From Metabacillus lacus (GTDB taxonomy: Bacteria > Bacillota > Bacilli > Bacillales > Bacillaceae): a stretch of 64,000 nucleotides of DNA. Location of the stretch: NCBI RefSeq assembly GCF_009674805.1, contig NZ_WKKI01000001.1:62001-126000 (forward strand), given 5' to 3'. Shown piece after piece: positions 21,900 to 30,480 of the stretch; positions within the stretch are counted from its first letter, which is position 1, and each line of letters opens with the position of its first letter. The translations under genes and the position numbers were made by a program. Under the pieces are notes generated by a model. The model saw nothing but the letters and a program-made list of their open reading frames with translations, ran no database searches and was not told the origin of the DNA.

Positions 21900-22871
21900 G
21901 TGAAAACGATTAAGCTTTCACACCCTCAACAATTGCCGGCTGAAGAAATTGCTGATACAGTGCTGGCACTCGGGTATTTTGACGGTGTGCATAAAGGGCA
22001 TCAGGAAGTAATGAACTGCGCCGGAAGGCTTGCCGGGGAGCTGGGGCTGAAAAGCGCCGTCATGACATTTGATCCCCATCCATCAGTGGTGCTCAGTAAA
22101 CAAACCAAAGCTGCAGAGTATATCACACCGTTAGAAGACAAAATCGACCTTGTTGGAAAATTGGGGATCGATATACTTTACATAGTGGAATTCTCTGAGG
22201 AGTTTGCTTCTTTAGAACCTCAGGAATTTGTTGATCAATTTATCATAGGTTTAAAGGTGAAGCATGTGGTGGCCGGCTTTGATTTTTCATACGGCCGTCT
22301 TGGGAAAGGGTCGATGGAAACAATGCCTTTTCATTCCAGGGGGATGTTTACGCATACCACAATCAGCAAGCTGACTGACCATAATAGAAAAATCAGTTCC
22401 ACTTTAATAAGAGAAGTGATTAAGAGCGGTGATGTAGCATATGGAGCATCTCTTCTGGGAAGGCCTCATTTTATCAGAGGTACAGTCATTCATGGCGACA
22501 AAAGAGGAAGAACAATCGGCTTTCCAACTGCGAATATAGGAATAGAATTGCCTTATATTATGCCTCCGACAGGTGTGTATGCCACTACATTTGAATTAAA
22601 TGGGGTTGTGCATGAAGGAGTATGCAACATTGGCTATAAGCCTACTTTTAAGGTAGACAAAGACCCTGCTCCAAGCATAGAGGTTCATCTTTTTCAATTT
22701 TCATCAGAAATTTACGGGGAAAAAGGCAAGCTTTCCTTTTTTCAGCGTATAAGAAGTGAGCAAAAGTTTCATAATGTTGAAGAGCTGATTGAGAGAATTG
22801 GTATTGACAAGAAATTGGCGGAAGAATTCTTTCAAAAAAGAAGGGATAATCCTTGCTTTTTGGAGGGATAA
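21900..22871 (+). CDS. ribF: Bifunctional riboflavin kinase/FAD synthetase
   Basis: Converts riboflavin to FMN and then FAD (named ribC in B. subtilis). I start at GTG 21900 after AAAAGGTGAG, giving a protein beginning with KTIKLSHPQQLP as in the B. subtilis enzyme; the GTG at 21891 is part of the ribosome site. The N-terminal nucleotidyltransferase has GYFDGVHKGHQ (about 24-34) and ISSTLIREVIKSGDV (about 161-175). The C-terminal flavokinase has HGDKRGRTIGFPTANI (about 197-212). 323 residues, normal length. Confidence 0.96.
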   Translation: MKTIKLSHPQQLPAEEIADTVLALGYFDGVHKGHQEVMNCAGRLAGELGLKSAVMTFDPHPSVVLSKQTKAAEYITPLEDKIDLVGKLGIDILYIVEFSEEFASLEPQEFVDQFIIGLKVKHVVAGFDFSYGRLGKGSMETMPFHSRGMFTHTTISKLTDHNRKISSTLIREVIKSGDVAYGASLLGRPHFIRGTVIHGDKRGRTIGFPTANIGIELPYIMPPTGVYATTFELNGVVHEGVCNIGYKPTFKVDKDPAPSIEVHLFQFSSEIYGEKGKLSFFQRIRSEQKFHNVEELIERIGIDKKLAEEFFQKRRDNPCFLEG

Positions 22872-22881
22872 ATAGTATTCT
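22853..22881 (+). promoter_or_regulatory. Possible rpsO promoter
   Basis: TTGCTT (22853-22858), 17 bases, TATTCT (22876-22881), overlapping the ribF end. Only a moderate match. Confidence 0.35.
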
Positions 22882-22900
22882 AATACTTGTAGTTTTAACC

Positions 22901-22940
22901 ATTGCTTGGCTGTGCGATTCACCAACGCCGGCTCGGTAAT
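22901..22940 (+). promoter_or_regulatory. rpsO leader structure, candidate S15 feedback element
   Basis: ATTGC-TTGGC (22901-22910) pairs with GCCGG (22927-22931) and GTAAT (22936-22940), with a CTCG bulge on the 3' side and a small inner hairpin. It sits directly upstream of the S15 ribosome site. S15 autoregulation through its leader is established in Bacillaceae; that this structure is the binding site is inference. Confidence 0.5.
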
Positions 22941-22971
22941 TGGGGATTTTTAATAACAGGAGGTGAAAAGG

Positions 22972-23241
22972 ATGGCTATCACACAAGAACGTAAAAATGA
23001 ACTAATCAGCGAGTACAAAACTCATGAGTCTGATACTGGATCTCCAGAAGTTCAAATTGCTATCCTAACAGAAGATATCAACAATTTGAACGACCACTTG
23101 CGCATTCATAAGAAAGATCACCACTCACGTCGCGGTCTTTTGAAAATGGTAGGTAAAAGACGTAATCTTTTAACATACCTGCGTAATAATGATGTAGCTC
23201 GTTATCGTGACCTTATTAACAAATTAGGCTTGCGCCGATAA
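22972..23241 (+). CDS. rpsO: 30S ribosomal protein S15
   Basis: Primary 16S rRNA-binding protein of the central domain. ATG at 22972 after AGGAGGTGAAAAGG, giving 89 residues: [30 protein letters not shown] at the start and [21 protein letters not shown] with the RNA-contacting basic residues. It follows ribF and precedes pnp, the usual Bacillus order, and is closed by a strong terminator. Confidence 0.98.
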   Translation: MAITQERKNELISEYKTHESDTGSPEVQIAILTEDINNLNDHLRIHKKDHHSRRGLLKMVGKRRNLLTYLRNNDVARYRDLINKLGLRR

Positions 23242-23245
23242 TCTT

Positions 23246-23273
23246 AAAAGCGGGGAGAAATTCCCGCTTTTTT
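23246..23273 (+). terminator. Terminator after rpsO
   Basis: 11-base-pair stem AAAAGCGGGGA/TTCCCGCTTTT with a GAAA tetraloop and T run. Confidence 0.9.
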
Positions 23274-23350
23274 GGTGTAATTTTTATTAGGATAATTTTG
23301 GCGGAAATGGGTACAATGATTGGGAAAGGAAGAATATACTCTTTTCCTTT

Positions 23351-23379
23351 TTCCTTAATATGTCCCCTTATGATATTAT
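23351..23379 (+). promoter_or_regulatory. Possible pnp promoter (extended -10)
   Basis: TTCCTT (23351-23356), 17 bases, TATTAT (23374-23379) with TGA directly before it. The -35 is poor, the extended -10 is good. Confidence 0.4.
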
Positions 23380-23420
23380 TAAAGTTAACCCAGATACCAT
23401 TACGGTATTTAAAACATAAG

Positions 23421-23450
23421 GCTAGTTTTCCGGCCGGAAGAACGGCTGGC
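23421..23450 (+). promoter_or_regulatory. pnp leader hairpin
   Basis: Long imperfect hairpin built on the 12-base palindrome TTCCGGCCGGAA with outer pairing GCTAG/CTGGC. It lies about 55 bases upstream of the pnp ATG, the position of the RNase III-processed leader that controls pnp in enterobacteria. A similar role here is inference. Confidence 0.45.
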
Positions 23451-23505
23451 AATCACCGCATATGAATACATAACGTATGATTGCAGATAAGAGAGGAGTA
23501 CAATA

Positions 23506-25623
23506 ATGGCTCAAGAAAAACAAACTTTCTCCATGGAGTGGGCGGGCAGACCTTTAAGTGTCGAAGTTGGCCAGCTTGCTAAGCAGGCAAACGGCTCAGT
23601 ACTCATTCGCTATGGCGACACAGTGGTATTAAGTACAGCCACCGCTTCAAAAGAACCAAAGCAATTAGACTTTTTCCCATTAACAGTGAACTACGAAGAA
23701 CGCTTGTATGCAGTAGGGAAAATCCCGGGGGGGTTTATCAAGCGTGAGGGCAGGCCAAGCGAAAAGGCAATACTGGCATCAAGGCTGATAGACAGGCCGA
23801 TTCGTCCGCTGTTTGCTGACGGCTTCCGCAATGAAGTTCAGGTAATCAGCATTGTCATGAGTGTGGATCAGGACTGCTCTTCTGAAATGGCTGCTATGTT
23901 TGGATCTTCATTATCTCTAAGCGTTTCCGATATCCCTTTCAGCGGTCCTATCGCGGGCGTAACAGTAGGAAGGGTTAACAATGAATTTGTCATCAATCCT
24001 ACCGTCGAACAGCAGGATAAAAGTGATCTTCACCTTGTTGTGGCAGGAACAAAAGATGCGATTAACATGGTTGAGGCAGGAGCTGAAGAAGTTCCGGAAG
24101 AAGTTATGCTGGAAGCAATTATGTACGGGCACGAAGAAATTAAGCGCCTGATTGCTTTTCAGGAAAAAATTGCTGCTGAAGTTGGCAAAGAAAAAGTTTC
24201 GATCGATCTTTATGAACTGAATGCAGATCTTGAAAAAGAAATCCGTTCTTCTTATGAAACCGACTTAATCAGTGCTATTCAGGTTTATGAAAAGCATGCA
24301 AGGGAAGCAGCGATAAACGAAGTGAAAAAAGCTGTTGTTGCTAAGTATGAAGAAGCAGAAGCTGATGAAGCTCAAATGAAGCAAGTGAAAAACATCCTTT
24401 CGAAAATCGTGAAAAACGAAGTGCGCCGTTTAATTACGGAAGATAAGGTAAGGCCTGACGGCAGGAAAATCGATGAAATCCGTCCGCTTTCCTCCCAGAT
24501 TGGACTTTTGCCCCGTACCCACGGTTCCGGTTTGTTTACAAGAGGACAAACACAGGCTCTCAGCATTTGTACACTAGGAGCATTGGGAGACGTACAGATT
24601 CTTGACGGTCTTGGAATAGAAGAATCCAAACGCTTTATGCATCATTACAATTTTCCATCCTTCAGTGTTGGGGAAACAGGTCCTATGAGAGGACCTGGCC
24701 GAAGGGAAATTGGACATGGTGCACTTGGAGAACGTGCGTTGGAGCCGATCATTCCTTCAGAGAAGGATTTCCCTTATACAGTCAGGCTGGTATCTGAAGT
24801 GCTGGAATCTAACGGATCTACTTCTCAGGCAAGTATCTGTGCAAGCACACTTGCCATGATGGATGCCGGTGTTCCAATTACAGCACCAGTTGCTGGTATT
24901 GCAATGGGTCTTGTAAAATCCGGAGAACATTATTCTGTATTGTCGGATATTCAAGGCATGGAAGATCACCTGGGCGACATGGATTTTAAAGTGGCAGGTA
25001 CTTCTAAAGGTGTCACAGCATTGCAAATGGATATTAAAATTGATGGCCTTTCCCGTGAAATTCTGGAAGAAGCGCTTCAGCAGGCTAAAAAGGGCCGTCT
25101 TGAGATTCTGGATTCCATGCTCAGCACGATATCCGAGCCGAAAAGCGAGCTGTCCAAATATGCACCGAAAATTCTGACCATGAACATTAATCCAGATAAA
25201 ATCAGAGATGTTATTGGGCCAAGCGGTAAGCAAATCAATAAAATCATTGAAGAGACAGGCGTTAAAATAGATATCGAGCAGGACGGCACAGTGTTTATCT
25301 CTTCTGTAAACGAAGAAATGAATCAGAAAGCCCGCAAAATCATTGAGGATATTGTGCGTGAAGTAGAAGCAGGCCAAATGTATCTTGGAAAAGTAAAGCG
25401 GATTGAGAAATTTGGTGCTTTCGTTGAATTATTCAGCGGCAAAGACGGACTAGTCCATATTTCCGAACTTGCATTGGAGCGCGTTGGAAAAGTGGAAGAC
25501 GTTGTGAAAATTGGAGACGAAATCCTTGTAAAAGTAACTGAGATCGATAAACAGGGGCGTGTCAACCTTTCACGCAAGGCTGTTTTAAAAGAACAAAAGG
25601 AAAAAGAAAACGAAACAGAGTAA
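23506..25623 (+). CDS. pnp: Polyribonucleotide nucleotidyltransferase (PNPase)
   Basis: Phosphorolytic 3'-5' exoribonuclease, main exonuclease of mRNA decay in B. subtilis and partner of RNase Y (rny, also in this window). The 705-residue protein has two RNase PH domains (about 10-230 and 310-540, the second with [30 protein letters not shown]), an alpha-helical linker, a KH domain ([20 protein letters not shown], about 565-585) and an S1 domain ([17 protein letters not shown], about 626-642). GAGAGGAGTACAATA precedes the ATG. The leader hairpin may be regulatory. Confidence 0.99.
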   Translation: MAQEKQTFSMEWAGRPLSVEVGQLAKQANGSVLIRYGDTVVLSTATASKEPKQLDFFPLTVNYEERLYAVGKIPGGFIKREGRPSEKAILASRLIDRPIRPLFADGFRNEVQVISIVMSVDQDCSSEMAAMFGSSLSLSVSDIPFSGPIAGVTVGRVNNEFVINPTVEQQDKSDLHLVVAGTKDAINMVEAGAEEVPEEVMLEAIMYGHEEIKRLIAFQEKIAAEVGKEKVSIDLYELNADLEKEIRSSYETDLISAIQVYEKHAREAAINEVKKAVVAKYEEAEADEAQMKQVKNILSKIVKNEVRRLITEDKVRPDGRKIDEIRPLSSQIGLLPRTHGSGLFTRGQTQALSICTLGALGDVQILDGLGIEESKRFMHHYNFPSFSVGETGPMRGPGRREIGHGALGERALEPIIPSEKDFPYTVRLVSEVLESNGSTSQASICASTLAMMDAGVPITAPVAGIAMGLVKSGEHYSVLSDIQGMEDHLGDMDFKVAGTSKGVTALQMDIKIDGLSREILEEALQQAKKGRLEILDSMLSTISEPKSELSKYAPKILTMNINPDKIRDVIGPSGKQINKIIEETGVKIDIEQDGTVFISSVNEEMNQKARKIIEDIVREVEAGQMYLGKVKRIEKFGAFVELFSGKDGLVHISELALERVGKVEDVVKIGDEILVKVTEIDKQGRVNLSRKAVLKEQKEKENETE

Positions 25624-25631
25624 ATGAATAT

Positions 25632-25660
25632 AAAAGGAGCCAGGGAAACCCGGCTTCTTT
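25632..25660 (+). terminator. Terminator after pnp
   Basis: Stem AAAGGAGCC/GGCTTCTTT continued by GGG/CCC around a single bulged A, loop AAA, short T run. Confidence 0.7.
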
Positions 25661-25747
25661 GCATTTAAGACAGGGCGGGTTCTGTACACCGAGGTTCTAC
25701 CTTGTCCCTTTTTTACATATTTTTTAGTAAAAAGGGGGAAGTATAAC

Positions 25748-26728
25748 ATGCACAGGTATGTAATCCGGCTTGTAGCCGCAGCAATTATTGCAGCTGTCTG
25801 CACAGTGATTATCCGCAATCCTTATTCGTCTCTGTATATGGAACAAATAAAGTCAGAAAGTACAAGTGCATCAGAGCGGTATTCGGATCTGAATCAGGAA
25901 ATAGCTGAAAAAGCAGAAAAACTGTATATCCCTCCTCAGGATGCTCAAATACATAGAGTTTGGAAGGCGATTCCCGGATATAATGGAATTTCAGTGGATG
26001 TGGAAGCTTCCTTCAACAAGATGAAGAAAAAAGGCGTTTTTAATGAAAAACTTCTTGTTTACAGGCAGATCCCACCTGGAATTCACCTGGCTGATCTCCC
26101 GGCTGAACCAGTGTATATGGGACATCCGGATAAGCCCATGGCAGCATTTCTTATTAATGTTGCATGGGGCAATGAATATATTCCGACTATGCTGGAAACT
26201 TTGAAGAAGCATCATGTAAAAGCAACCTTTTTTCTAGAGGGAAGATGGGTGAAGGAAAACCCTGATTTGGCTAAAATGATAACCGATGCAGGGCAGGAAG
26301 TTGGCAATCATTCTTATACTCATCCTGATATGGCACAAATTTCATCGGCTTCAATCAGGGAACAGCTTCAAAAAACAAATGATGTAATTAAAACAACTAC
26401 CGGTGTTACCCCAAGTCTGTTTGCTCCTCCCAGCGGAAGCTATAGGATGGAAACTGTCGGGATTGCTGATGAACTTGGATTAAAAACCATTATGTGGAGT
26501 GTTGATACAATAGACTGGCAAAAACCAGAGCCAGCCGTTTTGATGGACCGGGTCCTAAAAAAGGTTCATAATGGAGCTATGATTCTTATGCATCCCACAG
26601 AATCCAGTACAGCCAGTATGGAAGAGCTAATTGTAACCATTAAAAATAGAGGGATTTCACTAGGATCAGTGTCAATGCTGCTTGATGAAGAGCGGCATCT
26701 GCCTTCTGCAAAAATAAAAGAAAACTGA
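25748..26728 (+). CDS. ylxY: YlxY, polysaccharide deacetylase family (probably catalytically degenerate)
   Basis: 326-residue protein with an N-terminal membrane anchor (about 5-20) and a NodB-type deacetylase domain (about 125-310) outside the membrane. Retained motifs are TFFLEGRWV, the metal-ligand HSYTHPD, PPSGSYR, WSVDTIDW and ILMHPT. The normal first motif TFDDGP is replaced by INVAWGNEY, so both the catalytic and the metal-binding Asp are missing. Position between pnp and mlpA is conserved in Bacillus. AAAGGGGGAAGTATAAC precedes the ATG. It may bind rather than deacetylate peptidoglycan; this is inference. Confidence 0.92.
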   Translation: MHRYVIRLVAAAIIAAVCTVIIRNPYSSLYMEQIKSESTSASERYSDLNQEIAEKAEKLYIPPQDAQIHRVWKAIPGYNGISVDVEASFNKMKKKGVFNEKLLVYRQIPPGIHLADLPAEPVYMGHPDKPMAAFLINVAWGNEYIPTMLETLKKHHVKATFFLEGRWVKENPDLAKMITDAGQEVGNHSYTHPDMAQISSASIREQLQKTNDVIKTTTGVTPSLFAPPSGSYRMETVGIADELGLKTIMWSVDTIDWQKPEPAVLMDRVLKKVHNGAMILMHPTESSTASMEELIVTIKNRGISLGSVSMLLDEERHLPSAKIKEN

Positions 26729-26755
26729 TATGCCTGCTGAATAGGAGGAACCAGA

Positions 26756-27991
26756 TTGATAAAACGATACACTTGCCAAAATGGAGTAAGAATAGTATTA
26801 GAAAACATCCCTACAGTCCGTTCCGTTGCAATTGGAATTTGGATTGGGACGGGATCACGCAGTGAAACGCCGGAAAACAACGGAATATCGCATTTTCTGG
26901 AACATATGTTTTTTAAAGGGACCAAGACAAGAACGGCAAGGGAAATTGCAGAGTCCTTTGATAGTATAGGCGGCCAGGTGAATGCTTTCACCTCTAAGGA
27001 ATATACTTGCTATTACGCCAAGGTGCTGGATGAGCATGCACCATTTGCACTTGATGTTCTGTCAGATATGTTTTTTCATTCCACCTTTGATGAAGAAGAG
27101 CTTAAAAAAGAAAAAAATGTAGTATACGAGGAAATAAAAATGTATGAGGATACACCGGATGATATTGTTCATGACCTGTTAAGCAGGGCAACGTACGGTT
27201 CTCATTCACTGGGCTATCCTATACTTGGTACAGAGGAGACACTCGACACATTTAATGGCGACAGTCTCCGCGGGTATATGAATGAATTTTATACACCTGA
27301 TAATATTGTCATTTCTGTTGCAGGCAATGTTCCTGAATCATTTATCCAGGAAATTGAGAAAAAGTTTGGAGCTTATGAAACAGGCCATAGCAAAACATCT
27401 TACAATGCTCCGGCGTTTCTTTCTGAAAAGCTGAATAAAAAGAAAGATACGGAACAGGCACATCTTTGCCTCGGCTTCAATGGTCTGCAGGTAGGGCATG
27501 AAGATATTTATAATTTAATCGTTTTGAACAATGTGCTTGGAGGCAGCATGAGCAGCCGTTTATTCCAGGATGTTCGTGAACAAAAGGGCTTGGCTTACTC
27601 TGTTTTTTCCTATCATTCTTCCTTTGCTGACAGCGGAATGATGACAATCTATGGAGGAACGGCTGTAAAACAGCTTGATGTCCTTTACAATACTGTTCAA
27701 GATACACTGGCAACGTTAAAGGCTGAAGGAATTACTTCTAAAGAATTGCAAAACAGCAAGGAGCAAATGAAAGGCAATCTTATGCTCAGCCTGGAAAGCA
27801 CGAACAGCAGAATGAGCAGAAATGGTAAGAATGAGCTTCTGCTCGGACGCCACCGAACACTGGATGAAATCATTGAAAAAGTAAATGAAGTAAACATTGA
27901 AGCTGTCAATCAGCTTGCAGTAGATACATTTACGGATGAATTTTCAATGGCTGTTATCAGCCCGGAAGAAACAATCCCCGGAAAGAAGTAA
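26756..27991 (+). CDS. mlpA: M16-family zinc protease MlpA (YmxG)
   Basis: Processing-peptidase-like metalloprotease; B. subtilis MlpA affects protease gene expression, and its substrate is unclear. The 411-residue protein has the inverted zinc motif HFLEH (about residues 46-50) in HFLEHMFFKGT and the downstream glutamate in NVVYEEIKMYED (about 121-132), so it is expected to be active, and a second M16 half with LGGSMSSRLFQDVREQKGLAYSV. TTG start at 26756 behind AGGAGGAACCAGA. Single-chain two-domain form of usual length. Confidence 0.95.
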   Translation: MIKRYTCQNGVRIVLENIPTVRSVAIGIWIGTGSRSETPENNGISHFLEHMFFKGTKTRTAREIAESFDSIGGQVNAFTSKEYTCYYAKVLDEHAPFALDVLSDMFFHSTFDEEELKKEKNVVYEEIKMYEDTPDDIVHDLLSRATYGSHSLGYPILGTEETLDTFNGDSLRGYMNEFYTPDNIVISVAGNVPESFIQEIEKKFGAYETGHSKTSYNAPAFLSEKLNKKKDTEQAHLCLGFNGLQVGHEDIYNLIVLNNVLGGSMSSRLFQDVREQKGLAYSVFSYHSSFADSGMMTIYGGTAVKQLDVLYNTVQDTLATLKAEGITSKELQNSKEQMKGNLMLSLESTNSRMSRNGKNELLLGRHRTLDEIIEKVNEVNIEAVNQLAVDTFTDEFSMAVISPEETIPGKK

Positions 27992-28139
27992 AGAAACAAA
28001 AACTTCCTTAGAGTAAGTTGGCTTTTTCATTATGCTTTGTTTGCTATGTAATATTGCAGGCTTCTCATTTTCTAACTCCAGTCAAGGTAGAACATCTCCT
28101 GTAGATCTCTCTGGCAAAATTGCTAACCAAGAGTGCAAT

Positions 28140-28258
28140 GAAGCGGAAGAAACTTGACTCCTGCGGGAATAGAGGCAAGGCTGAGACCCCAGGCGCAGAC
28201 GAGGAGGCTCAGATCCCTCCCCGCTGAAAGTGAGTGTCTGCAGCACAATGGAACGAAC
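28140..28258 (+). repeat. Dispersed Bacillaceae-type intergenic repeat element
   Basis: The segment contains the blocks GACTCCTGCGGGAATAG, GCTGAGACCCC, GAGGAGGCTCAG and CCGCTGAAAGTGAGTG, the hallmark arrangement of a short structured element that I recall recurring in intergenic regions of many Bacillaceae genomes. CTGAG/CTCAG arms give internal pairing. Only one copy is in this window, so family membership rests on recall, not on repeats seen here. It contains no ORF with a ribosome site. Confidence 0.6.
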
Positions 28259-28273
28259 TTGTTTAATGCTGAC

Positions 28274-28298
28274 CGGCCTCCTTCAGTGAAGGAGGCCG
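28274..28298 (+). terminator. Strong GC-rich hairpin without T run
   Basis: 12-base-pair perfect inverted repeat CGGCCTCCTTCA/TGAAGGAGGCCG with a single central base; the real loop would be AGT. It lies between the repeat element and the next terminator. Confidence 0.5.
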
Positions 28299-28305
28299 TC
28301 TATAG

Positions 28306-28338
28306 AAAAAATGCCTGTAAAAATACAGGCATTTTTTT
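28306..28338. terminator. Bidirectional terminator before ymxH
   Basis: 14-base-pair perfect stem AAAAAATGCCTGTA/TACAGGCATTTTTT with an AAAA loop, A run on one side and T run on the other. Confidence 0.9.
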
Positions 28339-28378
28339 ATGCCCTCTATCGATACAATAGTACAAAGGGGTGGTAGCA

Positions 28379-28633
28379 ATGAGATTAAGCGAATTGAGCG
28401 GAAAAGAAATCGTGGATGTGAAAAGAGCGGAACGTCTTGGAATATTAGGTCAGACAGACTTGGAAATTGATGAGCAAACAGGTCAGATAACTGCTCTTAT
28501 TATTCCTTCCCTTAAATGGTTTGGCCTGAGAAAACAGGGAGAAGAAATTAAGGTTCCCTGGCATCATATTAGTAAAATAGGTTCTGATATGATCATTCTC
28601 GACATTGCTGAAGAACAAATTGAAAAACTGTAG
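28379..28633 (+). CDS. ymxH: YmxH, PRC-barrel YlmC/YmxH sporulation family
   Basis: 84-residue single-domain PRC-barrel protein (MRLSELSGKEIVDVKRAERLGILGQTDLEID). The family is widespread in spore formers and linked to sporulation, but the function is unknown. I start at ATG 28379, five bases after AAAGGGGTGG; a GTG at 28370 overlaps the ribosome site. It has its own transcript context, with terminators on both sides, and precedes dpaA as in B. subtilis. Confidence 0.93.
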   Translation: MRLSELSGKEIVDVKRAERLGILGQTDLEIDEQTGQITALIIPSLKWFGLRKQGEEIKVPWHHISKIGSDMIILDIAEEQIEKL

Positions 28634-28649
28634 CTATCAAAATTTTCTT

Positions 28650-28686
28650 GTCCCATCATGCCGTGCTCCGGCAGAATGGGGCTTTT
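28650..28686 (+). terminator. Terminator after ymxH
   Basis: Two-part stem, CCCAT/ATGGG outside and TGCCG/CGGCA inside, followed by CTTTTTGAG. Confidence 0.75.
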
Positions 28687-28715
28687 TGAGTTTTTTTATT
28701 TTAGGCAGTCCTGCT

Positions 28716-28764
28716 CCTTCAATCAATTGATTTCTCCCTGGGATTGAAGGCGCCTTATTTTTTT
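28716..28764 (+). terminator. Second terminator-like hairpin before dpaA
   Basis: 9-base-pair stem CCTTCAATC (28716-28724) with GATTGAAGG (28742-28750), loop of 17 bases, then a seven-T run after a short gap. Confidence 0.55.
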
Positions 28765-28843
28765 CCTTAATATGCTCTCCGTTCTCTTGAAAATGGATTG
28801 TTAACTTCTCTTTTTAACGGCAGCACCTTCATAAGAAGCAATT

Positions 28844-28872
28844 CACCCATACTGCTTTACCCTCATAGTATA
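28844..28872 (+). promoter_or_regulatory. Sigma-K promoter of the dipicolinate genes
   Basis: CACC (28844-28847), 16 bases, CATAGTATA (28864-28872). This matches the sigma-K consensus (mACm, 16-17 bases, CATAnnnTA) at every fixed position. In B. subtilis spoVF is transcribed by sigma-K in the mother cell. Predicted start near 28881, 48 bases before the dpaA ATG. Confidence 0.8.
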
Positions 28873-28928
28873 AGGAAGAAGGGCATATTGACATACCACA
28901 CTAGACTAAAAGAAGGTGAAAGTACACC

Positions 28929-29825
28929 ATGTTGACTGGATTGAACATAGCTGTAATCGGCGGTGATGCGAGACAGCTGGAGGTCATCAGAAAATTGACG
29001 GAAATGGATGCGAAATTGCTCTTAATCGGTTTTGATCAACTGGATCACGGCTTCACAGGTGCGACTAAGGCTCTCATGGACGAAGTGGAGTTTGAAGAAA
29101 TTGATGCAATTATCCTTCCAGTTCCCGGAACCACTCAGGACGGCCATATAGAAACAATCTTTTCTAATGAAGAAGTGATTTTGACAGAGGAAAGTATCTC
29201 CAGAACACCGGAGCACTGTATCGTCTATTCAGGCATCAGCAATGCTTACCTCAATAACGTAATTGAAAAGACGAACAGATCTTTGGTTCAGTTGTTTGAA
29301 AGAGATGATGTGGCAATTTACAACTCTATTCCAACTGTTGAAGGAACCATTATGATGGTCATTCAACATACAGATATCACGATTCATGGATCCAATGTTG
29401 CTGTATTGGGGCTGGGAAGAGTAGGAATGAGCGTAGCCAGAACTTTTGCTGCTTTGGGGGCAAATGTAAAAGTAGGTTCGAGAAGCTCTGCAGACCTGGC
29501 GAGGGCAGCGGAAATGGCACTGACTCCTTTTCCTTTAAAAGATCTTGAAACAGAAGTGCGTACTGTTGATGTTTGCATTAATACCATTCCTTATCCAGTT
29601 GTCACCCCTAAAGTACTTTCCAAAATGCCTGTTCATACTCTAATTGTTGACTTGGCTTCTAAGCCTGGGGGAACAGATTTCCGCTATGCAGAAAAGAGAG
29701 GAATAAAAGCTCTCCTGGCACCCGGACTTCCAGGAATTGTCGCCCCGAAAACGGCCGGACAGATTGTGGCAAACGTCCTTTCACAGTTAATTGCAGAAGA
29801 TGTACTATCAAGAAAGGAGTCATAA
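28929..29825 (+). CDS. dpaA: Dipicolinate synthase subunit A
   Basis: NAD(P)-binding subunit (SpoVFA) of the enzyme that oxidises dihydrodipicolinate to dipicolinic acid, the spore core solute. The 298-residue protein has an N-terminal dipicolinate-synthase domain and a Rossmann domain with VAVLGLGRVGMSVARTF (about 157-173), then KPGGTDFRYAEKRGIKALLAPGLPG near the end. GAAGGTGAAAG precedes the ATG. It is two bases upstream of dpaB and under the sigma-K promoter at 28844. Confidence 0.97.
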   Translation: MLTGLNIAVIGGDARQLEVIRKLTEMDAKLLLIGFDQLDHGFTGATKALMDEVEFEEIDAIILPVPGTTQDGHIETIFSNEEVILTEESISRTPEHCIVYSGISNAYLNNVIEKTNRSLVQLFERDDVAIYNSIPTVEGTIMMVIQHTDITIHGSNVAVLGLGRVGMSVARTFAALGANVKVGSRSSADLARAAEMALTPFPLKDLETEVRTVDVCINTIPYPVVTPKVLSKMPVHTLIVDLASKPGGTDFRYAEKRGIKALLAPGLPGIVAPKTAGQIVANVLSQLIAEDVLSRKES

Positions 29826-29827
29826 AA

Positions 29828-30427
29828 ATGAAACTTCAGGGAAAAGTAATCGGTTTTGGGTTAACTGGGTCACATTGTACGTATGATGCTGTATATCCTG
29901 AAATAGAGGGATTGATTAAAGAAGGTGCTGAAGTACTGCCGGTTGTTACGAATACAGTTCAGCACACTTCCACCCGTTTTGGCACTGAAGGCGAGTGGGT
30001 AGAAAAAATTGAGCAGCTTACCGGAAACAGTGTAATCGATTCAATCGTAAAGGCAGAACCTTTGGGACCAAAAATCCCGCTTGACATTATGGTGATAGCA
30101 CCTTTAACAGGAAATTCAATGAGCAAGCTTGCGAATGCTCTCACAGATTCACCCGTCTTAATGGCAGCCAAAGCCACACTGAGAAATCACCGGCCAGTTG
30201 TTATCGGTATTTCTACGAATGATGCACTGGGCTTGAATGGAGCTAACTTGATGAAATTGATGTCCACTAAAAACATTTACTTTATACCCTTTGGGCAGGA
30301 CGCTCCTTTCAAAAAACCAAACAGCATGGTGGCAAGAATGCACCTTCTGATGGACACAGTGGAAGCCGCCCTTCAGCATAAACAGTATCAGCCAGTTATC
30401 ATTGAAAAATTTCGTGATGACGAATAG
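29828..30427 (+). CDS. dpaB: Dipicolinate synthase subunit B
   Basis: SpoVFB, a flavoprotein-family (UbiX/Dfp-like) subunit that with DpaA makes dipicolinic acid in the mother cell. The 199-residue protein has GFGLTGSHCTYDAVYPEI at the N-terminus and PLTGNSMSKLANALTDSPVLMAAKA near residues 97-121. AAAGGAGTCATAAAA at the dpaA end provides the ribosome site. Its substrate comes from dapA downstream. Confidence 0.97.
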   Translation: MKLQGKVIGFGLTGSHCTYDAVYPEIEGLIKEGAEVLPVVTNTVQHTSTRFGTEGEWVEKIEQLTGNSVIDSIVKAEPLGPKIPLDIMVIAPLTGNSMSKLANALTDSPVLMAAKATLRNHRPVVIGISTNDALGLNGANLMKLMSTKNIYFIPFGQDAPFKKPNSMVARMHLLMDTVEAALQHKQYQPVIIEKFRDDE

Positions 30428-30480
30428 GTATGTTACTGATAAAATAGTATGAAATTCAACAAATTTTTATAAAAGAATGC

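Larger units (their letters stand above)
27992..28378 (+). other. Intergenic region mlpA-ymxH with repeat and two hairpins
   Basis: 387 bases without a credible gene. A 68-codon frame starting at 28154 falls mostly within the repeat element and has no ribosome site. The stretch holds the dispersed repeat (28140-28258), a 12-base-pair hairpin (28274-28298) and a bidirectional terminator (28306-28338). The first 140 bases show nothing I can interpret. Confidence 0.7.

Noticed and set aside
24757-25377. 206-codon minus-strand frame inside pnp
   Set aside because: Shadow of the pnp coding frame; the translation is rich in Cys, Phe and His and resembles no protein.
28154-28360. 68-codon frame in the mlpA-ymxH gap
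   Set aside because: Mostly within the dispersed repeat and two hairpins, without a ribosome site.
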